DNA of 64,000 bases from Bos javanicus (taxonomy: Eukaryota; Chordata; Mammalia; Artiodactyla; Bovidae). Made by a program: the position numbers and the translations under genes. Below the pieces are notes generated by a model, which worked only from the letters and a program-made list of their open reading frames with translations, had not been told where the DNA came from and did no database searches. Positions 10,763 through 24,957 of this stretch are shown in pieces (the stretch's first letter is position 1; the number at the start of each line of letters is the position of its first letter). The stretch covers positions 620,001-684,000 of the forward strand of contig NW_026893639.1 of NCBI RefSeq assembly GCF_032452875.1, given 5' to 3'.

Positions 10763-12474
10763 TCAGTGTATGATAACAAACATGATCAGCGCATGATCAG
10801 TCACATGATCAGAGCCATTAAGTCACGTGATCACTACATGATAGTCATGTGATCAGTCCATGCTCAGTCACGGTATCAGTGCATGATCAGCCACGTGATC
10901 AGTGCATGATCAGCCAGGTGATCAGTTCATGATAGATATGTGATCAGTTCATGATTTGTCACGTCATCTGTGCATGACCAGGCAGGTGATCAGTGTATGA
11001 TCAGCCACGTGAACAGTGCATGATAGCCATGTGATCAGTGTATGATCTGTCACATGATTAGTGTATGATCATCCACGTGATCAGTGCATGGGCAGTCATG
11101 TGATCAGTGCATGATATAGACATGATCAGTGCATGATCAGTCTCGTGATCAGTGCATGATAGCCAAGTGATCAGTGCATGATCAGTCACCTGATGGGTGT
11201 ATGATCATTCACGTGACCTGTACATGGTAGCTACATGATCATTGCATGATAGCCACGTGATCACTGCATGATCAGTCACGTGATCAATGCATGATCAGTC
11301 ATGTGACCAATACATGGTAGCTGCGTGATCATCACATGATCAGCCACGTGAGCAGTGTATGATAGCCACGTGATCAGTGCATGATCAGTCACGTGTTCAG
11401 TGCATGATCAGTCATGTAATCTGTGCATGACCAGGCACGTGTTCAGTGTATGACCAGTCAAGTGATCAGTGCATTATAGCCACGTGATCAGTGCATGATC
11501 AGTCACGTGATCAGTGCATGATCAGTCACATGATCAGTGGATGATCAGCCACGTGATCAGTGCATGATCAGCCACATGATCATTGCATGATCAATTACGT
11601 GATCAGTGCATGATCAGTCACGTGACCAGTATATGGTACCTAGGTGATCATTGCATGATCAGCCACATGAGCCGTGCATGATAGCCACGAGATCAGTGCA
11701 TGATCAGCCACGTGATCAGTGCATGATCAGTCACATGACCAGTACATAATCAGTCACGGGAAGAGTGCGTGATCATTTACGTGATTTGTGCATGATTAGC
11801 CAAATAATAAGTGCATGATCAATTACGTGATCAGTGCATGATCAGCCACGTGATCAGTGCATGATCAGCCACGTGATCAGTGCATGATCAGTCACATCAT
11901 CAGTACATGATCAGTCACGTGAACAGTGCCTGATCTTTTATGTGATCTGTGTATGACCAGCCAAGTGATCAGTGCATGATAGCCACGTGATCAGTGCATG
12001 ATCAGTCACGTGATCAGTGCATGATAAGTCACGATATCAGTGTATGATCAGCCACGTGATCAGTGCATGATCAGTCACGTGATCAGTGCATGATCAGTCA
12101 CATGATCAGTGTATGATCAGCCACGTGATCAGTGCATGATCAGCCAAATGATAAGTGCATGATCAATTACGTGATCAGTGCATGATCAGCCACGTGATCA
12201 GTGCATGATATGTCACGTGACAGGTGTGTGATCAGTCACGTGAACAGTGCAGGTTGAGCCACGTTATCAGTGCATGATAGCCACGTGATCAGTGCATGAT
12301 CAGTTACGTGAGCAGTGTATGATCAGCCACGTGAGCAGTGCATGGTCAGACACGAGAGCAGTGTATGATAAGCCACGTGATCAGTGCATGATATCCAAGT
12401 GATCAGTGCATGATCAATCACGTGATCAGTGTATGATCAGCCACGTGAACAGTGCATGCTCAGTCACGTGATCT

Positions 12475-12677
12475 GGGCCTGCTGAGCTGCGTGATTACTG
12501 TCTGCTCATCTGCTTGACAATTGCCAGCTGTGCTGCCTAATTCCTGCCTGCTCAGCTGCTTGATTATTGCCAGCTGAGCAGCATGATTCCTCACAGCTGA
12601 GTTCCATGATTATTGCCTGCTGACTGTTTGATTCGTGCCTACTCAGCTCTTTGTTTATTGCCTCCAGAGGCACATGA
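12475..12677 (+). repeat. Module 9, type A short form
   Basis: Short form with the TGTGCTGCCTAATTCC variant. It is followed by 3.8 kb without a module, the second longest such interval in the window. Confidence 0.9.
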
Positions 12678-14703
12678 TCAGTGTATGATAGGAAACATGA
12701 TCAGCGCATGATCAGTCACATGATCAGAGCCATTAAGTCACGTGATCACTACATGATAGTCATGTGATCATTCCATGCTCAGTCACGGTATCAGTGCATG
12801 ATCAGCCACGTGATCAGTGCATGATCTGTCACAAGATTAGTGTATGATCATCCACGTGATCAGTGCATGGGCAGTCATGTGATCAGTGCATGATATCGAC
12901 GTGAACAGTGCATGATCACTCTCGTGATCAGTGCATGATAGCCACGTGATCAGTACATGATCAGTCACCTGATGGGTGTATGATCATTCACGTGACCTGT
13001 ACATGGTAGCTAGATGATCATTGCCTGATCAGCCACGTGATCAGTGCATGATAGCCACGTGATCAGTGCATGATAGCCACGTGATCAGTGCATGATCAGT
13101 CATGTGATACGTGTGTGATCAGTCACGTGATCAGTGCATGATATCCACGTGATCAGTGCATGACAGCCACGTGAGGAGTGCATGAGAGCCACGTGATCAC
13201 TGCATGATCAGTCACGTGATGAGTGCATGTTCAGTCATGTGAACAGTACATGGTAGCTGCGTGATCATCGCATGATCAGCCACGTGAGCAGTGCATGATA
13301 GCCACGTGATCAGTGCATGATCAGACACGAGATTAGTACATGATCAGTCACATGATCAGTGCATGATCAGCCACGTGATCAGTGCATGACCAGTCACGTG
13401 ATAAGTGTATGTCCAGCCAAGTGATCAGTGCATGATAGCCACGTGATTAGTGCATGATCAGTCACGTGATCAGTGCATGATCAGTTATGTGATCAGTGGA
13501 TGATCAGCCACGTGATCAGTGCATGATCAGCCACATGATCAATTACGTGATCAGTGCATGATCAGTCACGTACCAGTATATGGTGGCTACGTGATCATTG
13601 CCTGATCAGCCACATGATCAGTGCATGATAGCCACGTGATCATTGCATGATAGCCACGTGATCAGTGCATGATCAGCCAGGTGATCAGTGAATGATTGCT
13701 ACGTGATCAGTTCATGATTAGTCACGTGATCTGTGATTGAACAGGCAGGTGATCAGTGTATGATCAGCCACGTGAACAGTGCATGATAGCCACGTGATCA
13801 GTGTATGACCAGCCATGTGATCAGTGCATGATAGCCACGTGATCAGTGCATGATAAGTCACGTGATCAGTGCATGATCAGTCACGAGATCAGTGCATGAT
13901 CAGCCACATGATCAGTGCATGATCAGTCACGTGACAAGTACATGGTAGCTGAGTGATCATTGTATGACCAGCCAAGTGATCAGTGCATGATAGCCACGTG
14001 ATCAGTGCATGATTAGCCACGTGATCAGTGCTTGATCAGTCACGTGATCAGTGCATGATCAGGCACATGATCAGTGCATGATCAGTCACGTGACCAGTAC
14101 ATGGTAGCTGCGTGATCATTTCATGATCAGCCAGGTTAACAGTGCATTTTAGGAAAGTGATCAGTGCTTGATCAGCCACGTGATCAGTGCATGATCAATT
14201 ACGTGATCAGTGCAAGATCAGTCACGTGATCAGTGCATGATAGTCACGTGATCAGTGCATGATCAGTCACGTGATACGTGTGTGATCAGCCACGTGATCA
14301 GTGCATGATGAGTCAGGTGATCAGTGCAGGATTAATTCCGTGATCAGTGCATGATTAGTCACGTGACCAGTACATGGTTGCTACGTGATCATTGCATGAT
14401 CAGCCACGTGAGCAGTGCATGATAGCCACGTGATCAGTGCATGATCACTCACGTGATCAATACATGATCAGTCACGTGAACAGTGCATGATCATTTACGT
14501 GATCTGTGCATGATCAGTCACGTGACCAGTATATGGTAGCTACGTGAACATTGCATGACCAGCCAGGTGAGAAGTGCGTGATAGCCACCTGATGTGTGCA
14601 TGATCAGTTAAGTGAGCATAGTATGATCAGCCACTTGATCAGTGCATGAGTGCCACGTGATCAGTGCATGATCAGTCACGTGACAGGTGTGTGGTAAGCC
14701 ACG
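12475..14703 (+). repeat. Module-9 block, copy 1 (about 2.2 kb)
   Basis: Matches 24755-27028 at an offset of 12,280 bp, rising to 12,325 bp after a 45-bp difference near 14,230. Both copies carry the same 11-bp half-monomer loss (CCACATGATCAATTACG at 13531 and 25811) and the odd CCAGGTTAACAG monomer (14131 and 26411). Confidence 0.85.
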
Positions 14704-16479
14704 TGAACAGTGCATGTTCAGCCACGTGATCAGTGCATGATATCCACGTGATCAGTGCATGATCAGTTACGTGAACAGTGTATGATCAGCCACGTGAGCA
14801 GTGCATGGACAGACACGTGAACAGTGTATGATCAAACACGTGATCAGTGCATGATATCCACGTGAACAGTGCATGATCACTCTGGTGAACAGTGCATGAT
14901 CAGTCACGTGATCAGTGTATGATCAGCCACGTGATCAGTGCATGATAGCCACGTGATCAGTGCATGATGAGTCTCATGAAGAGTGCATGATCAGTCACGT
15001 GAGCAGTGTATGATCAGCAACTTGATCAGTGCATGATCAATTACGTGATCAGTGCATGATCAGTCATGTGACCAGTACATGGTAGCTATGTGAACATTGT
15101 ATGATCAGCCACGTAAGCAGTGCATGATAGACACGAGATCAGTGCATGATCAATCACGTGATCAGTACATGATCAGTCACGTGATCAGTGCATGATCAAT
15201 TACGTTACCATTGCATGATCAGTCACGTTACCGTACATGTAAGCTACGTGATCATTGCAGGATCAGCCACGTGAGCACTGCATGATAGACACGTGATCAG
15301 TGCATGATCATCTACGTGAGCAGTGTATGATCAGCCACGTGATCAGTACATGATCAGACACGTGAACAGTGTATGATCAGCCACGTGATCAGTGCATGAT
15401 ACCTACGTGATCAGTTCATGATTAGTCACGTGATCTGTGCATGACAGGCTCGTAATCAGTGCATGATATCCATGTGATCAGTGAATTATAGCCCCGTGAT
15501 CAGTTCATGATTAGTCACGTGATCTGTGCATGACCAGGAACTTGAAGAGTGTATGATCAGCCACATGATCAGTGCATTATTGCCACGTGATAAGTTCATG
15601 ATTACTCACGTGATCTGTGCATGACCAGGCACGTGAAAACTGTATGATCAGCCACGTACTCAGGGCATTATAGCCTCGTGATCAGTGCATGATCAGTCAA
15701 GTGATCAGTGCGTGAACAGTCACGTGATCAGTGCATGATGAGCCACGTGATCAGTGCTGGATCAATTACATGATCAGTGCATGATCAGTCAGGTGACCAG
15801 TACATGGATGCTACGTGATCATTGCATGATCACCCACGTGAGGAGGGCATGATAGCCAGGTGGTCAGTGCATTATCAGTCACGTGGTCAGTACATGATCA
15901 GTCACGGGAACAGTGCATGATCATTTACGTGATCTGTGCATGATGAGTCGCGTGACCAGTATATGGTAGCTACGTGATCATTGCATGACCAGCCACGTGA
16001 GCAGTGCATGATCAGCCACATGATCAGTGCATGACCAGGCACATGATCAGTGTATGATCAGCCAAATGATCAGTGCATGATAGCCAGGTGATCAGTGCAT
16101 GATCAGTCACGTGATCAGTGCATGGTCAGTCACGTGATCAGTGCATGATCATGCACGTGATCAGTGCATGTGGAGTCATGTAGTCAATGCATGGTAGCGC
16201 CGCAATCAGTGCACGATCAGTCCCGTGATGAATGTATGATCAGCCAAGTGACCAGTGCAAGATAGTTACGTGATCAGTGCATGATCAGTCACATGATCAG
16301 TGCATGATCAGCCACGTCATCAGTGCATGATAGCCACGTGATCAGTGCATACAATTACATGATCAGTGCATGCGCAATCACGTGATCTGTGCATGAGAGC
16401 CACGTGATCAGTGCATGATCACTCACGTGATAGGTGTGTGATCAGCGACGTGAACAGTGCATGCTCAGTCACGTGATCA

Positions 16480-16718
16480 GGGCCTGTTGAGCTTCGTGAT
16501 TACTGTCTGCTCATCTGCTTGACAATTGCCAGCTGAGATGTACGATTCCTGCCTGTCATCTCCTTGACAATTGCCACCTGTGCTGCATAATTCCTGCCTG
16601 CTCATCTACTGATTATAGGCAGCTGAGCGGCATGATTTCTCAGAGCTGAGTTCCATGATTATTGCCTACTGATTCCTGCCTACTCAGCTCTTTGTTCATT
16701 GCCTCCAGAGGCACATGA
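16480..16718 (+). repeat. Module 10, type B, 239 bp
   Basis: Type B module with an extra 5-bp loss: GCCTACTGATTCC where other B modules have GCCTGCTGACTGATTCC. It also has GATTATAGGCAGCTGAGCGG. Its CTCTTTGTTC is A-like. Confidence 0.88.
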
Positions 16719-17870
16719 TCAGTGTATGACACCAAACATGACCAGCACATGATGAATCACATAATCAATGCATGATAAGCCATGTGATCAGTGCATGATC
16801 AATTACGTGATCAGTGCATGATCAGGCACGTGATCAGTGCATGATCAGTCATGTGACCAGTACATGGTAGCTGCGTGATCATTGCATGATCAGCCACGTG
16901 ATCAGTGCATGATCAGCCTGGTGATCAGTGCATGATCAGTCACGTGACCAGTACATGGTAGCCACGTGATCATTGCATGGTCAGCCACGTGATCTGTGCA
17001 TGATAGCCACGTGATCAGTGCATGATCAGTCACGTGATACGTGTTTGATCAGCCACGTGACCAGTGCATGATATCAGTGCATGATAGCCACGTGAGCAGT
17101 GCATGATAGCCACGTGATCAGTGCATGATCAGTCACGTGATACGTGTGTGATCAGCCACGTGATCAGTGCATGATATCCAAGTGATCAGTGCAGGATAGC
17201 CACGTGATCACTTCATGATTAGTCACGTGATCTGTACATGATCAGTCACGTGATACGTGTGTGATCAGCCACTGGATAAGTGCGTGATGAGCCACGTGAT
17301 CAGTGCAGGATCAATTACGTGATCAGTGCATGATCAGTCACGAGATCAGTACATGTTTGCTACGTGATTGTTGCATGATCAGCCACGTGAGCAGAGCATG
17401 ATATCCACGTGATCAGTGCATTATCAGTCACGTGATCAGTACATGATCAGTCACGTGAACAGTGCATGATCATTTACGTGATCTGTGCATGATCAGTCAC
17501 GTGACCAGTATATGGTAGCTTCGTGAACATTCCATGACGAACCACGTGAGGACTGCATGATAGCCACGTGATGTGTGCATGATGAGTTATATGAGCAGAG
17601 TATGATCAGCCACGTGATCAGTGCATGAGTGCCACGTGATCAGTGCATGATATGTCACGTGACAGGTGTGTGATCAGCCACGTGAACAGTGCATGTTCAG
17701 CCACGTATTCAGTGCATGATAGCCACGTGATCAGTGCATGATCAGTTACCTGAGCAGTGTATGATCAGCCACGTGATCAGTGCTTGATATCCAAGTGATC
17801 AGTGCATGATCAATCACGTGATCAGTGTATGATCAGCCACGTGAACAGTGCATGCTCAGTCACGTGATCA

Positions 17871-18117
17871 GGGCCTGCTGAGCTGCGTGATTACTGTCTG
17901 CTCATCTGCTTGACAATTGCCAGCTGAGCTGCACGATTCCTACCTGTCATCTGCTTGACAATTGCCAGCTGTGCTGTGTAATTCCTGCCTGCTAGCTGCT
18001 TGATTATTGCCACCTGAACAGCATGATTCCTCACAGCTGAGTTCCATGATTATTGCCTGCTGACTGTATGATTCGTGCCTACTCAGCTCTTTGTTTATTG
18101 CCTCCAGAGGCACATGA
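17871..18117 (+). repeat. Module 11, type A long form (247 bp)
   Basis: Long form with single-base changes, including loss of one base in CTGCTAGCTGC and GCCACCTGAACAGC. These shift the overlapping minus-strand frame, so that its C-terminal end differs from the frames in the other copies. Confidence 0.9.
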
Positions 18118-19256
18118 TCAGTGTATGATAGCAAACATGATCAACGCGTGATCAGTCACATTGTCAGCGCCATTAAGTCACCTGATCACTACATGATAGG
18201 CATGTGATCAGTCCATGCTCAGTCACGGTATCAGTGCATGATCAGCCACGTGATCAGTGCATGATCTGTCACATGATTAGTGTATGATCATCTACGTGAT
18301 CAGTGCATGGGGAGTCATGTGATCAGTGCATGATATAGACGTGATCAGTGCATGATCAGTCTCGTGATCAGTGCATGATAGCCACGTGATCAGTGCATGA
18401 TCAGTCACCTGATGAGTGTATGATCATTCACGTGACCTGTACATGGTAGCTACCTGATCATTGCATGATCAGCCACGTGAGTAGTGCACGATAGCCACGT
18501 GATCACTGCATGATCAGTCACGTGATCAGTGCATGATCAGTCATGTGACCAGTACATGGTAGCTGCATGAATATCGCATGATCAGCCACGGAGCAGTGCA
18601 TGATAGCGACGTGATCAGTGCAGGATGAGTCACAAGATCAGTGCATGATCAGTCACGTGATCAGTGCATGATCAGCCACGTGATCAGTGCATGACCAGGC
18701 ACGTGATCAGTGTATGCCCAGCCAAGTGATCAGTGCATGATAGCCACGTGATCAGTGCATGATCAGTCACGTGATCAGTGCATGGTCAGTTATGTGATCA
18801 GTGTATGATCAGCCACGTGATCAGTGCATGATCAGCCACATGATCAGTGCATGATCAATTACGTGATCAGTGCATGATCAGTCACATAACCAGTACCTGG
18901 TAGCTACGTGATCATTGCCAGATCAGCGACGTGAGCAGTGCATGATAGCCACATGATCAGTGCATGATCAGCCACGTGATCAGTGCATTATCAGTCATGT
19001 GATCAGTGCATGGTCAGTCACGTAATCAGTGCATTATCATCCACGTGATCAGTGCATGTGGAGTCATGTAGTCAATGCATAATAGCACCATGATCAGTGC
19101 ACGATCAGTCCCGTGATGAGCGTATGATCAGCCAAGTGATCAGTACAAGATAGCTACGTGATTAGTGCATGATCAGTCACATGATCAGTGCATGATCAGT
19201 CACGTGATAGGTTTGTGATCAGCCATGTGAACAGTGCATGCTCAGTCACGTGATCA

Positions 19257-19500
19257 GGGCCTGCTGATCTGCGTGATTACTGTCTGCACATCTGCTTGAC
19301 AATTTCCAGCTGAGCTGCACGATTCCTGCCTGTCATCTCCTTGACAATTGCCACCTGTGCTGCGTAATTCCTGACTGCTCATCTATTTGATTATTGCCAG
19401 CTGAGCAGCATGATTTCTCAGAGTTGAGTCCCATGATTATAGCCTGCTGACTGATTCCTGCCTACTCAGCTCTATGTTCATTGCCTCCAGAGGCACATGA
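19257..19500 (+). repeat. Module 12, type B
   Basis: Type B with GCTGATCTGCGTG and AGAGTTGAGTCCC variants. The same variants occur in the module at 27832, 8,575 bp downstream, so the two share a recent ancestor. Confidence 0.9.
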
Positions 19501-20793
19501 TCTGTGTGTGACACCAAACATGATCAGCACATAAGCAGTCACATGATCAATGCATGATAAACCAGGTGATCAGTGCATGATCAATTATGTGATCAGTGCA
19601 TGATCAACCATGTGACCAGTACATGGTAGCTGCGTGATCATTGCATGATCAGCCACGTGAGCAGTGCATGATAGCCATGTGATGAGTGCATGATCAGTCA
19701 CGTGATCTGTGCATGATCAGTCACGTGATCTGTGCATGATCAGTCACGTGATCAGTGCATGATCAATTACCTGATCAGTGAATGATCAGTCACGTGACCA
19801 GTGCATGGTAGCTATGTGATCATTGCATGATCAGCCACGTGATCAGTGCATGATAGCCACGTGATCAGTGCATGATCAGTCACGTGATACGTGTGTGATC
19901 AGCCACGTGATCAGTGAATGATATCCACGTGATCATGCAGGATAGCCACGTGATCACTTCATGATTATTCACGTTATCGGTACATGATCAGTCACGTGAA
20001 CAGTGCATGATCAGTCATGTGATCAGTGTATGACCAGCCAAGAGATCTGTGCATGATAGCCAGGTGATCAGTGCATGATCAGTCACATGATCAGTGCATG
20101 ATCAGTCACGTGATCAATGTATGATCAGCCACGTGATCAGTGCATGATCAGCCAAATGATAACTGCATGATCAATTACGTGATCAGTGCATGATCAGCCA
20201 CGTGATCAGTGCATGATCAGTCACGTGATCAGTACATGATCAGTCACGTGAACAGTGCATGATCATTTTTACGTGATCTGTGCATGATCAGTCACCTGAC
20301 CAGTATATGGTAGCTACGTGATCATTTCGTAACGAGCCACGTGAGCAGTACTTGTTAGAAACGTGATGTGTGCATGATGAGTTACGTGACCAGAGTATGA
20401 TCAGCCACGTGATCAGTGCATGAGTGCCACGTGATCAGTGCATGATATGTCACGTGACAGGTGTGTGATCAGCCACGTGAACAGTGCATGTTCAGCCACG
20501 TATTCAGTTCATGATAGCCACGTGATCAGTGCATGATCAGTTACGTGAGCAGTGTATGACCAGCCACGTGATCAGTGCATGGTCAGACACGTGAACAGTG
20601 TATGATCAGCCACGTGATCAGTGCATGATATCCAAGTGATCAGTGCATGATCAATCACGTGATCAGTGTATGATCAGCCACGTGATCAGTGCATGATATG
20701 TCACGTGACAGGTGTGTGATCAGTCACGTGAACAGTGCATGTTGAGCCACGTGATCAGTGCATGATAGCCACGTGATCAGTGCATGATCAGTT

Positions 20794-22044
20794 ACGTGAG
20801 CAGTGTATGATAAGCCACGTGAGCAGTGCATGGTCAGACACGAGAACAGTGTATGATCAGCCACGTGATCAGTGCATGATATCCAAGTGATCAGTGCATG
20901 ATCAATCACGTGATAAGTGTATGATCAGCCACGTGAACAGTGCATGCTCAGTCACGTGATCTGGGCCTGCTGAGCTGCGTGATTACTGTCTGCTCATCTG
21001 CTTGACAATTGCCAGCTGTGCTGCCTAATTCCTGCCTGCTCAGCTGCTTGATTATTGCCAGCTGAGCAGCATGATTCCTCACAGCTGAGTTCCATGATTA
21101 TTGCCTGCTGACTGTTTGATTCGTGCCTACTCAGCTCTTTGTTTATTGCCTCCAGAGGCACATGATCAGTGTATGATAGGAAACATGATCAGCGCATGAT
21201 CAGTCACATGATCAGCGCCATTAAGTCACGTGATCACTACATGATAGTCATGTGATCAGTCCATGCTCAGTCATGGTATCAGTGTATGATCAGCCACGTG
21301 ATCAGTGCATGATCAGCCAGGTGATCAGTTCATGATAGCTATGTGATCAGTTCATGATTTGTCACGTGATCTGTGCATTTCCAGGCAGGTGATCAGTGTA
21401 TGATCAGCCACGTGATCAGTGCATGATCCGTCACCTGATGGGTGTATGATCAGTCACCTGACCGGTACATGGTAGCTACATGATCATTGCATGATCAGCC
21501 ACGTGAGTAGTGCATGATAGCCACGTGATCAGTGCATGATCAGTCACATGTTCACTGCATGATCAGTCACGTAATCTGTGCATGACCAGGCACGGGATCA
21601 GTGTATGACCAGCCAAGTGATCAGTGCATGATAGCCACGTGATCAGTGCATGATCAGTCACGTAATCATTGCATGATCAGTCACGTGATCAGTGGATGAT
21701 CAGCCACGTGATCAGTGCATGATCAGCCACATGATCAGTGCATGATCAATTCCGTGATCAGTGCATGATCAGTCACGTGACCAGTATATGGTAGCTAGGT
21801 GATCATTGCATGATCAGCCACATGAGCCGTGTATGATAGCCACGATATCAGTGCATGATCAGTCACGTGATCAGTGCATGATCACTCACGTGACCAGTAC
21901 ATGGTAGCTACGTGATCATTGCATGAACAGCCGCGTGAGCAGTGCATGATAGCCACGTGATCAGTGCATGATCTGTCGCATGATCAGTGTATGATCATCC
22001 GGGTGATCAGTGCATGGGCAGTCATGTGATCAGTGCATGATATA
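20794..22044 (+). repeat. 16.19-kb-offset block, copy 2
   Basis: Partner of 4,600-5,850. It overlaps the first copy of the 8.5-kb-offset block, showing mosaic descent of this stretch. Confidence 0.8.
20963..21165 (+). repeat. Module 13, type A short form
   Basis: Short form with the GTATGATAGGAAACATG flank found also after modules 2, 4 and 9. It lies 16,194 bp after module 4 within a block match. Confidence 0.9.
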
Positions 22045-23350
22045 GACGTGATCAGTGCATGATCAGTCTCGTGATCAGTGTATGATCAACCACGTGATCA
22101 GTGCACGTTAGCCAGGTAATGAGTGCACGATAGCCAGATGATCAGTGCATTATCAGTCACGTGATCAGTGTATGATCAGCCAAGTAATCAGTGCATGATA
22201 GCCAACTGATCAGTGGATGATCCGTCACGTGATCAGTGCATGGTCAGTCACGTGATCTTTGCATGATCAGCCATGTGATCAGTGCCTGATTAATTACGTG
22301 ATCAGTGCATGATCAGTCACGTGATCAGTGTATGATCAGCCACGTGATCAGTGCATGATCAGCCAAATGATAACTGCATGATCAATTACGTGATCAGTGC
22401 ATGATCAGCCACGTGATCAGTGCATGATCAGTCACGTGATCAGTACATGATCAGTCTCGTGATCAGTGCATGATGGCCACGTGATCAGTGCATGATCAGT
22501 CACCTGATGGGTGTATGATCATTCAGGTGACCTGTACATGGTAGCTACATGATCATTGCATGATCAGCCACGTGAGTAGTGCATGATAGCCACGTGATCA
22601 CTGCATGATCAGTCATGTGATCAGTGCATAATCAGTCATGTGACCAGTACATGGTAGCTGCGTGATCATCGCATGATTAGCCACGTGAGCAGATCATGAT
22701 AGCCACGTGATCAGTGCATGATCAGACACGAGATCAGTGCATGATCAGTCACGTGATCAGTGCATGATCAGCCACGTGATCAGTGCATGACCAGGCAAGT
22801 GATCAGTGTATGTCCAGCCAAGTTATCAGTGCATGATAGCCACGTGATCAGTGCATGATCAGTCACGTCATCAGTGCATTATCAGTCACGTGATCAGTGT
22901 ATGATCAGCCACGTGATCAGTGCATGATCAGCCACATGATCAGTGCATGATCAATTACGTGATCAGTGCATGATCAGTCATGTGACCAGTACATGGTAGC
23001 TACGTGATCATTGCCTGATCAGCCACGTGAGCAGTGCATGATAGCCACGTGATCAGTGCATGATCAGCCATGTGATCAGTGCCTGATCAGTCACGTGATC
23101 AGTGCATGGTCAGTCACGTGATCAGTGCATGATCATCCACGTGATCAGTGCATGTGGAGTCATGTAGTCAATGCATGATAGCGCCGTGATCATTGCACGA
23201 TCAGTCCCATGATGAGTGTATGATCAGCCAAGTGATCAGTGCAAGATAGCTACGTGATCAGTGCATGATCAGTCACATGATCACTGCATCATCAGTCACG
23301 TGATGGGTGTGTTCAGCCACGTGAACAGTGCATGCTCAGTCACGTGATCA

Positions 23351-23594
23351 GGGCCTGCTGAGCTGCGTGATTACTGTCTGCTCATCTGCTTGACAATTTT
23401 CAGCTGAGCTGCACGATTCCTGCCTGTCATCTCCTTGACAATTGCCACCTGTGCCGCGTAATTCCTGCCTGCTCATCTACTTGATTATTGCCAGCTGAGC
23501 AGCATGATTTCTCAGAGCTGAGTTCCATGATTATAGCCTGCTGACTGATTCCTGCTTACTCAGCTCTATGTTCATTGCCTCCAGAGGCACATGA
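23351..23594 (+). repeat. Module 14, type B
   Basis: Type B with GTGCCGCGTAATTCC and a CAGCCCATGATC flank, both shared with the module at 40399. Confidence 0.9.
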
Positions 23595-24754
23595 TCAGTG
23601 TGTGACACCAAACATGATCAGCCCATGATCAGTCACATGATCAATGCATGATAAGCCAGGTGAGCAGTGCATGATGAATTATGTGATCAGTGCATGATCA
23701 GTCAAGTGACCAGTACATGGTAGCTGTGTGATCATTGCATGATCAGCCACGTGAGCAGTGCATGATCAGTCACGTGATCAGTGCATGATCAGTCACGTGA
23801 TACGTGTGTGATCAGCCACGTGATCAGTGCATGATACCACGTGATCAGTGCAGGATAGCCACGTGATCACTTCATGATTATTCACGTGATCTGTACATGA
23901 TCAGTCACGTGATACGTGTGTGATCAGCCACCTGATCAGTGCGTGATGAGCCATGTGATCAGTGCAGGATCAATTACGTGATCAGTGCATGATCAGTCAC
24001 GTGACCAGTACATGGTAGCTACGTGATCATTGCGTGATCAGCCATGTGATCAGTGCATGATAGCCACGTGATCAGTGCATGATAGCCACGTGATCAGTGC
24101 ATGAGAGCCACATGATCAGTGCATGATGAGCCACGTGATCAGTGCAGGATCAATTACGTGATCAGTGCATGATCAGTCACGTGACGAGTACATGGTTGCT
24201 ACGTGATCGTTGCATGATCAGCCACGTCAGCAGACCATGATAGCCACGTGATCAGTGCATGATCAGTCACGTGATCAGTACATGATCAGTCACGTGAACA
24301 GTGCATGATAATTTACGTGATCTGTGCATTATCAGTCACGTGACCAGTATATGGTATTTATGTGATCATCCATGACGAGCCACGTGAGCAGTGCATGATA
24401 GCCACGTGATGTGTGCATGATGAGTTATGTGAGCAGAGTATGATCAGCCACGTAATCAGTGCATGAGTGCCACGTGATCAGTGCATGATATGTCACGTGA
24501 CAGGTGTTTGATCAGCCACGTGAACAGTGCATGTTCAGCTACGTGATCAGTCCATGATAGCCACGTGATCAGTGCATGATCAGTTACCTGAGCAGTGTAT
24601 GATCAGCCACGTGATCAGTGCATGGTCAGACACGTGAACAGTGTATGATCAGCCACGTGATCAGTGCATGATATCCAAGTGATCAGTGCATGATCAATCA
24701 CGTGATCAGTGTATGATCAGCCACATGAACAGTGCATGCTCAGTCACGTGATCT
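23351..24754 (+). repeat. B-to-A block, copy 2 (1,404 bp)
   Basis: Partner of 9156-10559. The length from B module start to A module start is identical (1,404 bp), so single-base changes rather than monomer gain or loss separate the copies. Confidence 0.82.
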
Positions 24755-24957
24755 GGGCCTGCTGAGCTGCGTGATTACTGTCTGCCCATCTGCTTGACAA
24801 TTGCCAGCTGTGCTGCCTAATTCCTGCCTGCTCAGCTGCTTGATTATTGCCAGCTGAGCAGCATGATTCCTCACAGCTGAGTTCCGTGATTATTGCCTGC
24901 TGACTGTTTGATTCGTGCCTACTCAGCTCTTTGTTTATTGCCTCCAGAGGCACATGA
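24755..24957 (+). repeat. Module 15, type A short form
   Basis: Short form with CTGCCCATCTGC and GAGTTCCGTGATT changes. The second change alters the overlapping minus-strand frame, which is longer here (24744-24974) than in other copies. Confidence 0.9.

Larger units (their letters stand above)
18880..22260 (+). repeat. Module 12-13 block, copy 1 (about 3.4 kb)
   Basis: Matches about 27,455-30,690. The offset is 8,575 bp over the first part (both modules included) and 8,438 bp after the second copy has lost about 137 bp, six monomers. Shared variants include AACCAGTACCTGG and CATTGCCAGATCAGCGACG. Edges are approximate. Confidence 0.8.

Noticed and set aside
20724..20909. Minus-strand open frame of 61 codons with internal DHALITW and CTDHV repeats
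   Set aside because: It is a direct translation of 23-bp monomers. A period not divisible by three gives a repeating 23-residue pattern in every frame, so the repetition is an arithmetic effect.
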